64,000 nucleotides of DNA, taken from assembly GCA_018267135.1 (NCBI GenBank), contig JAFDZA010000011.1, positions 93,939 to 157,938 of the forward strand, written 5' to 3'. Below, in pieces: positions 45,085-53,726 of this stretch. Under the pieces are notes generated by a model. The model was not told the DNA's origin and searched no databases. It was given only the letters and a program-made list of their open reading frames with translations. Source of the stretch: Bacteroidota bacterium (GTDB lineage: Bacteria; Bacteroidota; Bacteroidia; Cytophagales; Cyclobacteriaceae). The translations under genes and the position numbers were made by a program. Every line of letters begins with the position of its first letter. Position 1 is the first letter of the stretch.

Positions 45085-45614
45085 TACTCGAAGAAGAAAT
45101 TAAACAACACTTACGCGATGTGCGTGATTTCCCCCAGCCGGGAATTCTTTTTAAAGATATTACCCCTTTATTGGGCCATCCGGCCATCCGCAGAAAAACA
45201 GTAGAAGCCATAGCTCTGCATTTTTCGCAATACTCCATTCAAGCCATCGCGGCTGTGGAAGCGCGTGGGTTTATCTTCGGCTCGCTTATCGCACAAGAAT
45301 TAGATATTCCGTTTGTTCCGATACGCAAGGCGGGAAAATTACCTTACAAAAAAATTGATCAAGAGTATTTGTTAGAGTATGGCACGGCCACCATTGAAAT
45401 GCACGAAGATGCGTTTGCTCCGGGCAGCCGGGTGCTTATACATGATGACGTATTGGCTACCGGAGGAACAGCCGTGGCAGCCGCACAGTTGGTACAGCAG
45501 TTGGCGGGAATAGTAGTCGGCCATTCATTTATTATCAATCTTTCATTTTTGCCAGGAGAACAACGGCTGAAAAATCAATTTGGGCTGAGGCCGCATTACC
45601 TCGTAAAATACTGA
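45081..45614 (+). CDS. apt: Adenine phosphoribosyltransferase
   Basis: A 177-residue purine salvage enzyme making AMP from adenine and PRPP. It has the N-terminal VRDFPQPGILFKDITPLL, EARGFIFGSLIA, VPIRKAGKLP and the PRPP loop VLIHDDVLATGGTAVAA (about 119-135). The length is standard. The start overlaps the stop of the TPR sensor-like gene by 4 bases. Confidence 0.96.
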   Translation: MILEEEIKQHLRDVRDFPQPGILFKDITPLLGHPAIRRKTVEAIALHFSQYSIQAIAAVEARGFIFGSLIAQELDIPFVPIRKAGKLPYKKIDQEYLLEYGTATIEMHEDAFAPGSRVLIHDDVLATGGTAVAAAQLVQQLAGIVVGHSFIINLSFLPGEQRLKNQFGLRPHYLVKY

Positions 45615-45656
45615 TGGCTCCGAAACATTAATGGATAAATCCTTGTTTAGCAAGTA

Positions 45657-46241
45657 ATGGAAGATACCGTAAAAATACCCGTTTTCCCACTTTCTATTTT
45701 TCCACTACCCGGTGAGTTGGTACCGCTTCATATTTTTGAACTACGCTACAAACAATTGCTGCACGATGTGGAAACCAAAGACATATCGTTTGGTATTTTT
45801 TTTAATCATGTAATGAACAAAGAAAAAATTGGTTCGCTGGTTAAATTAGAAAGCATTATTAAGAGGCTTCCCAATGGCGAATCAGATATTATTGTGCGGT
45901 GTGTAGAGCTATTTCAGCTGACCAAAATGTACCGCACTTTTCGCGATAAGCCATACCCCGGAGGCGATATCAGTTTGTTGAACAGCCATACCGGGTTCCC
46001 GGTGGAAGCCGACCTCCATCAGGCTTTTAAAGGGTATCTGCGTCAACTCAATATTACCCACGAATCGGTTCCTACGTATTTTTCGATAGCCAACGAACTA
46101 AATCTGGATTTAGAGGAACGACTGCGGTTTGTAAAACAGAATATCGAACAGAAAAACCTTTTTTTACAAGCCCATATTCGTTACCAATGTCATCTCCTGC
46201 ATGAAGCTGAAAAAGCAAATGATTTTTATCACTTGAATTAA
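45657..46241 (+). CDS. Lon N-terminal (substrate-binding) domain protein
   Basis: A 194-residue stand-alone Lon-N (PUA-like) domain protein without the ATPase or protease parts. It opens with VKIPVFPLSIFPLPGELVPLHIFELRYKQL in family form (PLPGELVPLHIFE is the core motif, about 16-28) and has GSLVKLESIIKRLPNGESDI. Such proteins occur in many bacteria with unknown roles, perhaps binding unfolded peptide. It lies 42 bases after apt. Confidence 0.85.
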   Translation: MEDTVKIPVFPLSIFPLPGELVPLHIFELRYKQLLHDVETKDISFGIFFNHVMNKEKIGSLVKLESIIKRLPNGESDIIVRCVELFQLTKMYRTFRDKPYPGGDISLLNSHTGFPVEADLHQAFKGYLRQLNITHESVPTYFSIANELNLDLEERLRFVKQNIEQKNLFLQAHIRYQCHLLHEAEKANDFYHLN

Positions 46242-46465
46242 GCCATTCGTTTTTCATTCAGCGCAATCGTTTTCGGTTAAATATTTTTTTAGGATAGCTC
46301 AAATTTTTGTTTAACCCCATGTGGGGATATACAAAATTTATTTTTCCATGAAATAATCGGAGTGCAAACGATTTTCCGGATTAAAAATCAAGTTTACTTA
46401 CAACTTCCGTCCAGACTGGAGGCGGTATCCGTTATTTGCACCATCAACAAAAACAAAAAAAGAAA

Positions 46466-47044
46466 ATGAAAACAAGAAACGTATTATCCACCCTGGTAGT
46501 AATGATAGCATCGGCAGTTTTTGCTTTTGCCGGAGCTCCTTCCAAATTAGTTGTAATGAATGCCAGCAAAGCCGAAGTATTTAAAGTGATTTATGAAGGC
46601 CCCACATCAGCCAAAGTGGTAATGAAAATAACCAACAGCAACGGCAAAGTTCTTTTTTCTGAAACAATGAATGGTCTTAGCAAATTTAGCCGCCCGCTTA
46701 ACTTTGAAGGAATGGAACCCGGTGTGTATAATGTGGAGATCACAGACGAGAACGGTACACAAATTCAAAAAATCAATTATAAAGTAAGCGAAGAAGCGCT
46801 TAATGCAAACGAATTTAAAGCACAAGCCAATGTAAGCCGCTTGGAGAATGGAAAGTATTTATTGTCGGTAGCCGGAAAAGGTACGGGAAACGTGGATGTT
46901 ACCATTTTAGATGGCAACGACAACGTTATTTATCACGATACTTTAACAGTAAACGAATACCGCGCGTTAGTTTACAATGTTATGCAAGTAGAAGGACAAC
47001 CGGTGTTTCAGGTAACGGATGCTGCCGGCAACCGGATTAAGTAA
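46466..47044 (+). CDS. Small secreted Ig-like protein
   Basis: A 192-residue exported protein. The start at 46466 (MKTRNVLSTL) gives a clean signal peptide ending about residue 22 (FAFAG); an in-frame TTG is ten codons earlier. The mature part looks like two beta-sandwich repeats, about 24-105 (ITNSNGKVLFSETMNG, EPGVYNVEITDENG) and 110-192 (GNVDVTILDGNDNVIYHD, FQVTDAAGN). The first unit resembles the C-terminal sorting-domain style of type IX substrates, but it is not at the C-terminus. Family unknown to me. A terminator follows. Confidence 0.7.
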   Translation: MKTRNVLSTLVVMIASAVFAFAGAPSKLVVMNASKAEVFKVIYEGPTSAKVVMKITNSNGKVLFSETMNGLSKFSRPLNFEGMEPGVYNVEITDENGTQIQKINYKVSEEALNANEFKAQANVSRLENGKYLLSVAGKGTGNVDVTILDGNDNVIYHDTLTVNEYRALVYNVMQVEGQPVFQVTDAAGNRIK

Positions 47045-47064
47045 ATTAAGTAAAGTTTAGGTAA

Positions 47065-47095
47065 AAAGGCTGTTCTTAACCGAACAGCTTTTTTT
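47065..47095. terminator. Bidirectional terminator before icmF
   Basis: GCTGTTC (47069-47075) pairs with GAACAGC (47082-47088) around six bases, with A-run before and seven T after. It separates the convergent secreted-protein gene and icmF. Confidence 0.9.
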
Positions 47096-47114
47096 ATTTG
47101 ACACAAAATATACT

Positions 47115-50100
47115 CTACATATTTCTTCGATACTGCCCGCCCACTTCAAAGAGAGCTTTCGTAATTTGCCCCAGCGAGCACACTTTGCAAGCCTCTATCA
47201 GTTCGCCAAAAATATTTTTATTTTGAATAGCCGCCAGTTGCACTTTCTCTAAAGCCAATGCCGATTGGGTTCCCTGCTGTTGGTGCAGGCTGCGCAACAT
47301 TTTAATCTGGTATTCTTTTTCTTCGGTGGTAGCGCGAATTACTTCTTGAGGGATAATTGTGGGCGACCCCTTGGAACTTAAAAATGTATTGACGCCAATA
47401 ATCGGATAATCTCCGGTGTGTTTCAGCGTTTCATAATACAAACTTTCTTCTTGAATTTTTCCTCGCTGATACATGGTTTCCATGGCGCCCAATACTCCGC
47501 CCCGCTCGGTTATTCGGTCAAACTCCGAAAGCACGGCCTCCTCCACCAAATCAGTCAGTTCTTCAATAATGAATGAGCCCTGCATCGGGTTTTCGTTTTT
47601 AGCTAACCCTAATTCTTTATTGATAATTAATTGAATAGCCATCGCCCTTCGCACACTCTCTTCGGTAGGCGTAGTAATAGCTTCATCGTACGCATTGGTG
47701 TGCAGGGAATTGCAGTTGTCGTAGATGGCATACAAAGCTTGCAACGTAGTGCGGATGTCATTGAAATCAATTTCCTGAGCATGGAGTGAGCGGCCCGAAG
47801 TTTGAATGTGGTATTTCAGCATCTGACTTCGCGCGTTGGCTCCGTATTTTTTGTGCAAGGCCTTTGCCCAGATTCTTCTTGCCACCCGGCCAATGACAGC
47901 ATATTCCGGGTCGATGCCGTTACTAAAGAAAAACGAAAGGTTAGGAGCAAACTCGTTAATGTCCATACCACGACTTAAATAATATTCTACGTAAGTAAAG
48001 CCGTTGGCCAGGGTAAAGGCAAGTTGTGTAATAGGGTTGGCACCGGCTTCGGCTATGTGGTAGCCCGATATGGAAACCGAATAAAAATTGCGCACTCCTT
48101 TTTCAATAAAATACTGTTGCACATCGCCCATCAGGCGAAGAGCAAACTCAGTAGAAAAGATACAAGTGTTCTGGGCCTGATCTTCTTTTAAAATATCGGC
48201 CTGCACCGTGCCGCGCACCTGGCGGAGGGTTTCCGTTTTTATTTTTTCGTAAACTTCTTTCGGCAACACCTGATCGCCCGTGGTGCCCAGCAACATTAAA
48301 CCCAGCGCATCGTTTCCTTTCGGTAAAGAGCCCTGATAAGAAGGGATGGAATGGGGTTCGGCATAAAGTGATTTTATTTTTTTTTGAACCTCTTCCTCAA
48401 GCCCGTTTTGGCGGATGTAAATTTCGCATTGCTGGTCAATGGCGGCATTCATAAAATAGCCCAGAAGCATAGGAGCCGGCCCGTTAATAGTCATAGACAC
48501 AGACGTTTTCGGGTCGGCCAGGTTGAAGCCACTGTACAATTTTTTGGCATCGTCCAAACAACAGATGCTTACGCCCGAGTTGCCGATCTTCCCATATATA
48601 TCCGGGCGATAGTCAGGGTCATTTCCATAAAGCGTTACCGAATCAAAAGCGGTAGATAGCCGTTTAGCCGGCATGGCAAGGCTTACATAATGAAACCTGC
48701 GATTGGTACGTTCGGGGCCGCCTTCGCCCGCAAACATGCGGGTGGGGTCTTCGCCTTCCCGTTTAAAAGGATAAATGCCTGCCGTGTAAGGAAACTCGCC
48801 CGGTACATTTTCCTGAAGTTGCCACTTTAATAAATCACCCCAGGCTTCGTAACGTGGCAATGATACCTTCGGAATCTGAATATGTGCGAGCGATTCTGTA
48901 TGGGTTTTAATACCAATCTCTTTATCGCGCACCTTAAATTTAAAAACTTCGTCTTTGTATTGCTGAACTTTTGCCTGAAAGGTTTCTACCCGCTTCCAGT
49001 TTTTGGGGTCAAGATTTAATTGAAGACGGTCGTACTCAGCTTGCAGCGCTTTTTTTATTTCTGGGTTAGCCCCGAGTGTTTCCAATGTTTTATGAATGGA
49101 ATAAAGTAGCTGAGCGGTTTTGGTTTGCGAGTTTACCCACTGATCGTAACTGCGGTTGTTTTCCGAAATTTCGCTGAGGTAACGGGTGCGGTGAGGCGGG
49201 ATGACAAAAATCTTCTCCGACATTTCGCGTGTAATAGTAAAGGTAGATTTTAAATCGGCCTTAGTTTTTTCGGCAATGGTATCCATCAGGTGTTTGTACA
49301 ACTGATTGGTGCCCGGATCATTGAATTGAGAAGCAATGGTGCCAAATACCGGCATCTCGTCCGGTTTTTTGCTCCACAGGTTATGATTTCGCTGGTATTG
49401 TTTTTTTACATCGCGCAGGGCATCCATCGCTCCGCGTTTATCGAATTTATTCAGGGCAATGACATCGGCAAAATCGAGCATGTCTATTTTTTCCAGTTGC
49501 GTGGCGGCTCCGTACTCGGGGGTCATTACATAAAGTGAAACATTGCTGTGATCTAAAATTTCGGTATCGCTTTGGCCAATACCGGAAGTTTCAAGAATAA
49601 TTAAATCGTACCGGGCTGCTTTCAGTACCTGAATGGCTTCTTTTACATAAACCGACAACGCCAGGTTAGACTGGCGGGTAGCGAGCGAGCGCATAAACAC
49701 ACGCGGGTTGTTAATAGCGTTCATGCGGATGCGGTCGCCCAGCAGGGCGCCTCCGGTTTTTCGTTTGGAAGGATCGACCGAAATCAGCCCGATGGTTTTA
49801 TCTTTAAAGTCAAACAAAAATCTTCGCACGGTTTCATCTACGATGGAAGATTTTCCGGCACCGCCTGTTCCGGTAATACCTAGCACGGGTACGTTGGCCT
49901 GGCCGGCCAGTGTGTGGATGTGGTCAAAAATTTTTTTGTGTTGATCCCGGAAATTTTCGGCTGCCGTAATCAGCCGGGCAATGGCTAACGGATTTTTAGA
50001 TTCCAGTTGCTCCACTTCATGATGCAGGTTTTCACCTAAAGCAAAATCGCTTTGCTTTACCAGATAGTTTATCATTCCCTGTAAGCCCAGTGCACGGCCA

Positions 50101-50525
50101 TCATCGGGCGAGTAGATGCGTGTAATGCCGTAGTCCATCAGTTCACGTATTTCTTCGGGCAGGATTACACCACCACCTCCGCCAAAAATTTTTATATGGC
50201 CTGCCCCCTTTTCGCGCAGCAAGTCGTGCATATATTTAAAGTATTCGTTGTGGCCGCCCTGATAGCTTGTCATGGCGATGGCTTGTGCATCTTCCTGAAT
50301 GGCGGTGTTCACCACCTCTTCCACACTGCGGTCGTGCCCCAAATGAATAACCTCGCAACCGGTGGCCTGAATAATTCTGCGCATGATGTTGATGGCTGCA
50401 TCGTGGCCATCGAACAAACTGGCGGCTGTTACAATACGAACTTTATGAATTGGTTTGTAAGGCTCCACCGGGTGATGCGGAGGTGTGGCTGTTTTTGTGC
50501 CGACCGAGGCTGTATGTGTGCTCAT
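47115..50525 (-). CDS. icmF: Fused isobutyryl-CoA mutase with GTPase chaperone
   Basis: A 1136-residue adenosylcobalamin-dependent mutase that interconverts isobutyryl-CoA and butyryl-CoA (some act on isovaleryl- or pivalyl-CoA). Domains are in the IcmF order: B12-binding (about 28-160, with [13 protein letters not shown] and the cobalt-ligand His 41, and [12 protein letters not shown]), a MeaB-like G-protein chaperone (about 205-430, P-loop [12 protein letters not shown] at 216-227, [13 protein letters not shown]), a linker, and the TIM-barrel mutase (about 590-1130, with [19 protein letters not shown] and the Rossmann-adjacent [12 protein letters not shown]). The fused GTPase separates it from MCM. 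It probably acts in branched-chain acyl-CoA metabolism. Confidence 0.95.
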   Translation of the reverse strand: MSTHTASVGTKTATPPHHPVEPYKPIHKVRIVTAASLFDGHDAAINIMRRIIQATGCEVIHLGHDRSVEEVVNTAIQEDAQAIAMTSYQGGHNEYFKYMHDLLREKGAGHIKIFGGGGGVILPEEIRELMDYGITRIYSPDDGRALGLQGMINYLVKQSDFALGENLHHEVEQLESKNPLAIARLITAAENFRDQHKKIFDHIHTLAGQANVPVLGITGTGGAGKSSIVDETVRRFLFDFKDKTIGLISVDPSKRKTGGALLGDRIRMNAINNPRVFMRSLATRQSNLALSVYVKEAIQVLKAARYDLIILETSGIGQSDTEILDHSNVSLYVMTPEYGAATQLEKIDMLDFADVIALNKFDKRGAMDALRDVKKQYQRNHNLWSKKPDEMPVFGTIASQFNDPGTNQLYKHLMDTIAEKTKADLKSTFTITREMSEKIFVIPPHRTRYLSEISENNRSYDQWVNSQTKTAQLLYSIHKTLETLGANPEIKKALQAEYDRLQLNLDPKNWKRVETFQAKVQQYKDEVFKFKVRDKEIGIKTHTESLAHIQIPKVSLPRYEAWGDLLKWQLQENVPGEFPYTAGIYPFKREGEDPTRMFAGEGGPERTNRRFHYVSLAMPAKRLSTAFDSVTLYGNDPDYRPDIYGKIGNSGVSICCLDDAKKLYSGFNLADPKTSVSMTINGPAPMLLGYFMNAAIDQQCEIYIRQNGLEEEVQKKIKSLYAEPHSIPSYQGSLPKGNDALGLMLLGTTGDQVLPKEVYEKIKTETLRQVRGTVQADILKEDQAQNTCIFSTEFALRLMGDVQQYFIEKGVRNFYSVSISGYHIAEAGANPITQLAFTLANGFTYVEYYLSRGMDINEFAPNLSFFFSNGIDPEYAVIGRVARRIWAKALHKKYGANARSQMLKYHIQTSGRSLHAQEIDFNDIRTTLQALYAIYDNCNSLHTNAYDEAITTPTEESVRRAMAIQLIINKELGLAKNENPMQGSFIIEELTDLVEEAVLSEFDRITERGGVLGAMETMYQRGKIQEESLYYETLKHTGDYPIIGVNTFLSSKGSPTIIPQEVIRATTEEKEYQIKMLRSLHQQQGTQSALALEKVQLAAIQNKNIFGELIEACKVCSLGQITKALFEVGGQYRRNM

Positions 50526-50580
50526 AAGAAAAATATTGTTTGCAAAATTACTGAGAAGGGCAGGATTTAGCTAACAGGAG

Positions 50581-50609
50581 TTAGTCTCAGAAAGTATTTT
50601 CTATTTTTG
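50581..50609 (+). promoter_or_regulatory. Bacteroidota-type promoter before nhaA
   Basis: A perfect -7 box TATTTTTG (50602-50609) is preceded by TTAG (50581-50584, one mismatch to TTTG) with 17-base spacing. It lies about 60 bases ahead of the nhaA start in the icmF/nhaA divergent gap. Confidence 0.5.
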
Positions 50610-50668
50610 AAAGATTAATTTTAAAGAGAGAACGCCATTAACTGTTTGACCTACCCGGTTTGAATCCA

Positions 50669-51802
50669 ATGAAAAATTGGTCTAAAATTTATTATGATTT
50701 TTTTGAGAGTGAGCGCACGGCCGGCTTACTGTTAATTATCTGTACGATCGTTTCTCTTTGGCTCACTTACTACACAGGAACATCGTACGAGCAGATCTGG
50801 CATCTTCAATTTTTAGATCACCCGCTAGTGTTTTGGATTAACGATGGCCTGATGACAATTTTTTTCCTGCTCGTAGGGTTAGAAATAAAACGCGAAATGT
50901 ATGTGGGGGAGCTGGCCGATGTACGAAAATCATTGTTGCCGCTGGTTTCGGCTGCCGGAGGAATGGCCGTGCCCGCAGCAATTTATTTGCTGTTTAATGA
51001 GGGTACCGATTCGGCCAAAGGATTTGGTATTCCGATGGCTACTGATATTGCATTTTCTTTGGCCGTATTGTCGCTGCTGGGCAGTCGTGTTCCCACTTCA
51101 TTAAAATTGTTTTTAACGGCACTGGCCATAGCCGATGATCTTGGGGCCATTGTTGTGATTGCTCTTTTTTATGCCTCCGGTTTTTCTTTCTTCAATTTTG
51201 GATTGGCTGGAATCGTTTGGGGAGTTATGTTAATCCTAAAAAATAAAAATTGTTATTCTCTTCCGGTTTATCTTTTATTGGGTGTAGCCTTATGGTTTTT
51301 TATGTATCGCTCCGGCATTCATCCTACCATCGCGGGTGTACTCATGGCTTTTGCTATTCCGTTTTCGTCAAACAGTAAAAATTCATTGTCGCACGTATTG
51401 CAACGCAGACTACACAAACCGGTGGCTTTTTTTATTCTCCCGTTGTTTGCATTGGCGAATACGGCCATTGTTATTTCGCCTTCGTTTTTTCAAGATGTAG
51501 CCTCCCCGGTTGGGTATGGAATTATTTTTGGTTTGATGTTGGGAAAACCGCTAGGCATATTTTTGTTTGCTATGGCCGGAGTGGCTATGAAGGTATGTGT
51601 TATTCCATCGGAGATGAGCCGGCCTCAGTTGTTTTGGTGTGGAGCATTGGCGGGCATTGGGTTTACCATGTCAATTTTTATAACGTTGCTCGCATTTGAT
51701 GAGCCGGTTTTGTTAAACGCTTCGAAAGGAGCCATTCTTATTGGCTCGCTGCTCTCGGGTATTTTGGGGTATACCGGGTTGCGACAGACAATTAAAAAAT
51801 AA
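50669..51802 (+). CDS. nhaA: Na+/H+ antiporter NhaA
   Basis: A 377-residue sodium/proton antiporter of the inner membrane. I use the ATG at 50669; a TTG three codons earlier is in frame. Family signatures are DGLMTIFFLLVGLEIKREM (about 58-76), FGIPMATDIAFSLAVL and the ion-binding pair in ALAIADDLGAIVVIALFY (two Asp about 155-156). It has about 12 helices, and the C-terminal CGALAGIGFTMSIFITLLAF is typical. It sets internal pH and Na+. The gene converges with the MaoC gene 9 bases later. Confidence 0.95.
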   Translation: MKNWSKIYYDFFESERTAGLLLIICTIVSLWLTYYTGTSYEQIWHLQFLDHPLVFWINDGLMTIFFLLVGLEIKREMYVGELADVRKSLLPLVSAAGGMAVPAAIYLLFNEGTDSAKGFGIPMATDIAFSLAVLSLLGSRVPTSLKLFLTALAIADDLGAIVVIALFYASGFSFFNFGLAGIVWGVMLILKNKNCYSLPVYLLLGVALWFFMYRSGIHPTIAGVLMAFAIPFSSNSKNSLSHVLQRRLHKPVAFFILPLFALANTAIVISPSFFQDVASPVGYGIIFGLMLGKPLGIFLFAMAGVAMKVCVIPSEMSRPQLFWCGALAGIGFTMSIFITLLAFDEPVLLNASKGAILIGSLLSGILGYTGLRQTIKK

Positions 51803-51811
51803 TAGAAAAAG

Positions 51812-52276
51812 CTACTTATTGAAATGATACAGAAATACAATGGTAGCCGTAAAGGCCGGCTTGGGGTTGTCTTTAATTTCCATTACGATGTCCATTTCAG
51901 TTTTGGAAATGCCACGCAAATCGACCAGCGATTTTAGCGTAACACGCAGCCGCACTTCATGGTCCACTAACACCGGCTGATTAAATTTCATTTTTTCAAT
52001 ACCATAGTTTACCAACATCTTTACGTTGCGGATGTCGGCAATCTGTTCCCACAGGTAAGGCACCAGCGAAAGTACTAAGTAGCCATGCGCAATGGTACTT
52101 TTAAACGGACCATCGGCAGCCCGCACCGGGTCGGTGTGGATCCATTGCTCATCGAGCGTGGCCTTGGCAAACTGGTTAATCTGCTGTTGTGATATTTTTA
52201 AATAGTCGGAAACCCCCAGTTCTTTCCCGATGTATTGTTCAAATTCTGAAAACCCGTGGATGATGAGCTTTTGCAT
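51812..52276 (-). CDS. MaoC-like hot-dog dehydratase
   Basis: A 154-residue MaoC/NodN-type hydratase. The N-terminal FEQYIGKELGVSDYLKISQQQINQFAKAT and the active-site segment STIAHGYLVLSLVPYL (Asp/His region, about 86-100) are family features; QWIHTDPVRAADGPF is a second. Relatives hydrate or dehydrate enoyl-CoA or enoyl-ACP. The adjacent NhaA is unlikely to be related. Substrate unknown. Confidence 0.88.
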   Translation of the reverse strand: MQKLIIHGFSEFEQYIGKELGVSDYLKISQQQINQFAKATLDEQWIHTDPVRAADGPFKSTIAHGYLVLSLVPYLWEQIADIRNVKMLVNYGIEKMKFNQPVLVDHEVRLRVTLKSLVDLRGISKTEMDIVMEIKDNPKPAFTATIVFLYHFNK

Positions 52277-52355
52277 TTGTAATGGGCTAATGTGATCAAT
52301 GGAATACTCCTAAAGATAATTTTAATTACCTTTCATTACCAAATTTTTTACAACC

Positions 52356-53630
52356 ATGATCTCCCGAAGAAATCTGATTAAATCATTAGGGGTTTCAGCC
52401 TTCACTTTGCCAGCTCTTACATCGCTGGCTCACCCCTCAAAAGAAATGGGAGAGCTTGATCCGGCCGATCCCGATTTTTGGAAAAATGTACGCGATCAAT
52501 TTTCCCTCGACCGCCACACAGTTTTTTTTAACCCCGGTACAGTGGGCGTTATGCCTAAAGTGGTGGTTGAAAAAATGACAGCTCACCTGAACTACACAGC
52601 CGCCCACCCGGCCGATTGGGCGTATCAGGATGATAACAAAGAAGAGTTTATCAGTGGCTATAATAATTTAATGAGCTTCCGCACCAAAGTAGCCAGCCTG
52701 ATCAATGGCACCGCGGCCGAAATTGCCATGACCGATAATGTTACAAACGGTATGAGCTACATTGCCAATGGGCTTACGTTACAGCCGGGCGATGAAATTC
52801 TGACAACCGACCAGGAACATGGTGGAGGACAATCTTCATGGAAGCAAAAAGAGAAACGATATGGCGCGGTATTTAAGACCGTAGCTATTGGCAAACCCTG
52901 CACTAATTCTACTGAAGTATATGATAAAATCAATCAGGCTATTACACCCCGCACCAAAGTGCTGATGTTGTCGCACCTGATTTCCGGAAGTGGAGCTATT
53001 CTGCCGGTAAAAGAATTGTGTGCTCAGGCGCGCCAGCGCGGCATCTTCACCGTGCTTGATGGCGCCCAAACCATCGGACACATTAAAGTAGATGTAAAAG
53101 ATATTGACTGCGATGCCTATGTAGGCTGCTTCCATAAATGGATCGGAGCTCCACCCGGCACCGGTTTTATGTATGTAAAAGCGGAGCATTTGAAAACGCT
53201 CTGGACCTCCGTATCAAGCTACCGCTGGGACGACCACACAGACGAAGGCTTTCGCTTTACCCAACGAGGCACCGGCAATTTTTCGGTACTGAAAGGACTT
53301 GAGGCCGCATTAGACTTTCACTTTGAACTCGGCCCCGACCGAGTGTATGAGCGGATTAAATTTTTGGGTAAACGTCTGCGGGACGGCCTGAAAACTTTGC
53401 CTAAAGTAAAATCTTTTTCGCCCGCAGAGGAGAGTATGTGTGCGGGCATTACGGTTTACAATATTGAAGGATGGACCGGAGCCGATTTACAAAAAAAGTA
53501 TTGGGCCGAAGCCCGGATGCGCCCCCGCTCGCAAGGCAATGAGTTTGGCGTGCGCCACTGCACACATATTTTTAATTCAGAAGAAGAGATTGATAAAGCA
53601 ATAATGCTAGTGAAAGCCTGGACGAAATGA
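52356..53630 (+). CDS. Exported class V aminotransferase-like PLP enzyme
   Basis: A 424-residue PLP enzyme with a twin-arginine-type N-terminus (SRRNLIKSLGVSAFTLPAL, about 3-21), so it is probably exported folded. The PLP-fold shows AEIAMTDNVTNGMSYIANGL, an Asp in FTVLDGAQTIGHIKVD (about 228-243) and the Schiff-base Lys in GCFHKWIGAPPGTGFMYV (about 254-271). The type is near isopenicillin-N-epimerase or selenocysteine-lyase/cysteine-desulphurase-like groups, but lacks a clear desulphurase Cys loop. The reaction is not known. Confidence 0.87.
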   Translation: MISRRNLIKSLGVSAFTLPALTSLAHPSKEMGELDPADPDFWKNVRDQFSLDRHTVFFNPGTVGVMPKVVVEKMTAHLNYTAAHPADWAYQDDNKEEFISGYNNLMSFRTKVASLINGTAAEIAMTDNVTNGMSYIANGLTLQPGDEILTTDQEHGGGQSSWKQKEKRYGAVFKTVAIGKPCTNSTEVYDKINQAITPRTKVLMLSHLISGSGAILPVKELCAQARQRGIFTVLDGAQTIGHIKVDVKDIDCDAYVGCFHKWIGAPPGTGFMYVKAEHLKTLWTSVSSYRWDDHTDEGFRFTQRGTGNFSVLKGLEAALDFHFELGPDRVYERIKFLGKRLRDGLKTLPKVKSFSPAEESMCAGITVYNIEGWTGADLQKKYWAEARMRPRSQGNEFGVRHCTHIFNSEEEIDKAIMLVKAWTK

Positions 53631-53726
53631 TACAGTTAATTTCTAGGTTCAATTTCTCGTGTTTTCTTATTGGTTGGACACAACCTTTTATTAAAAAAAA
53701 ATATTTGACGAACCCTCCCCCTGCAA

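Noticed and set aside
45084..45614. A frameshifted ATPase domain after the TPR sensor-like gene
   Set aside because: The downstream sequence is a complete apt in another frame, with no HATPase motif in any frame.
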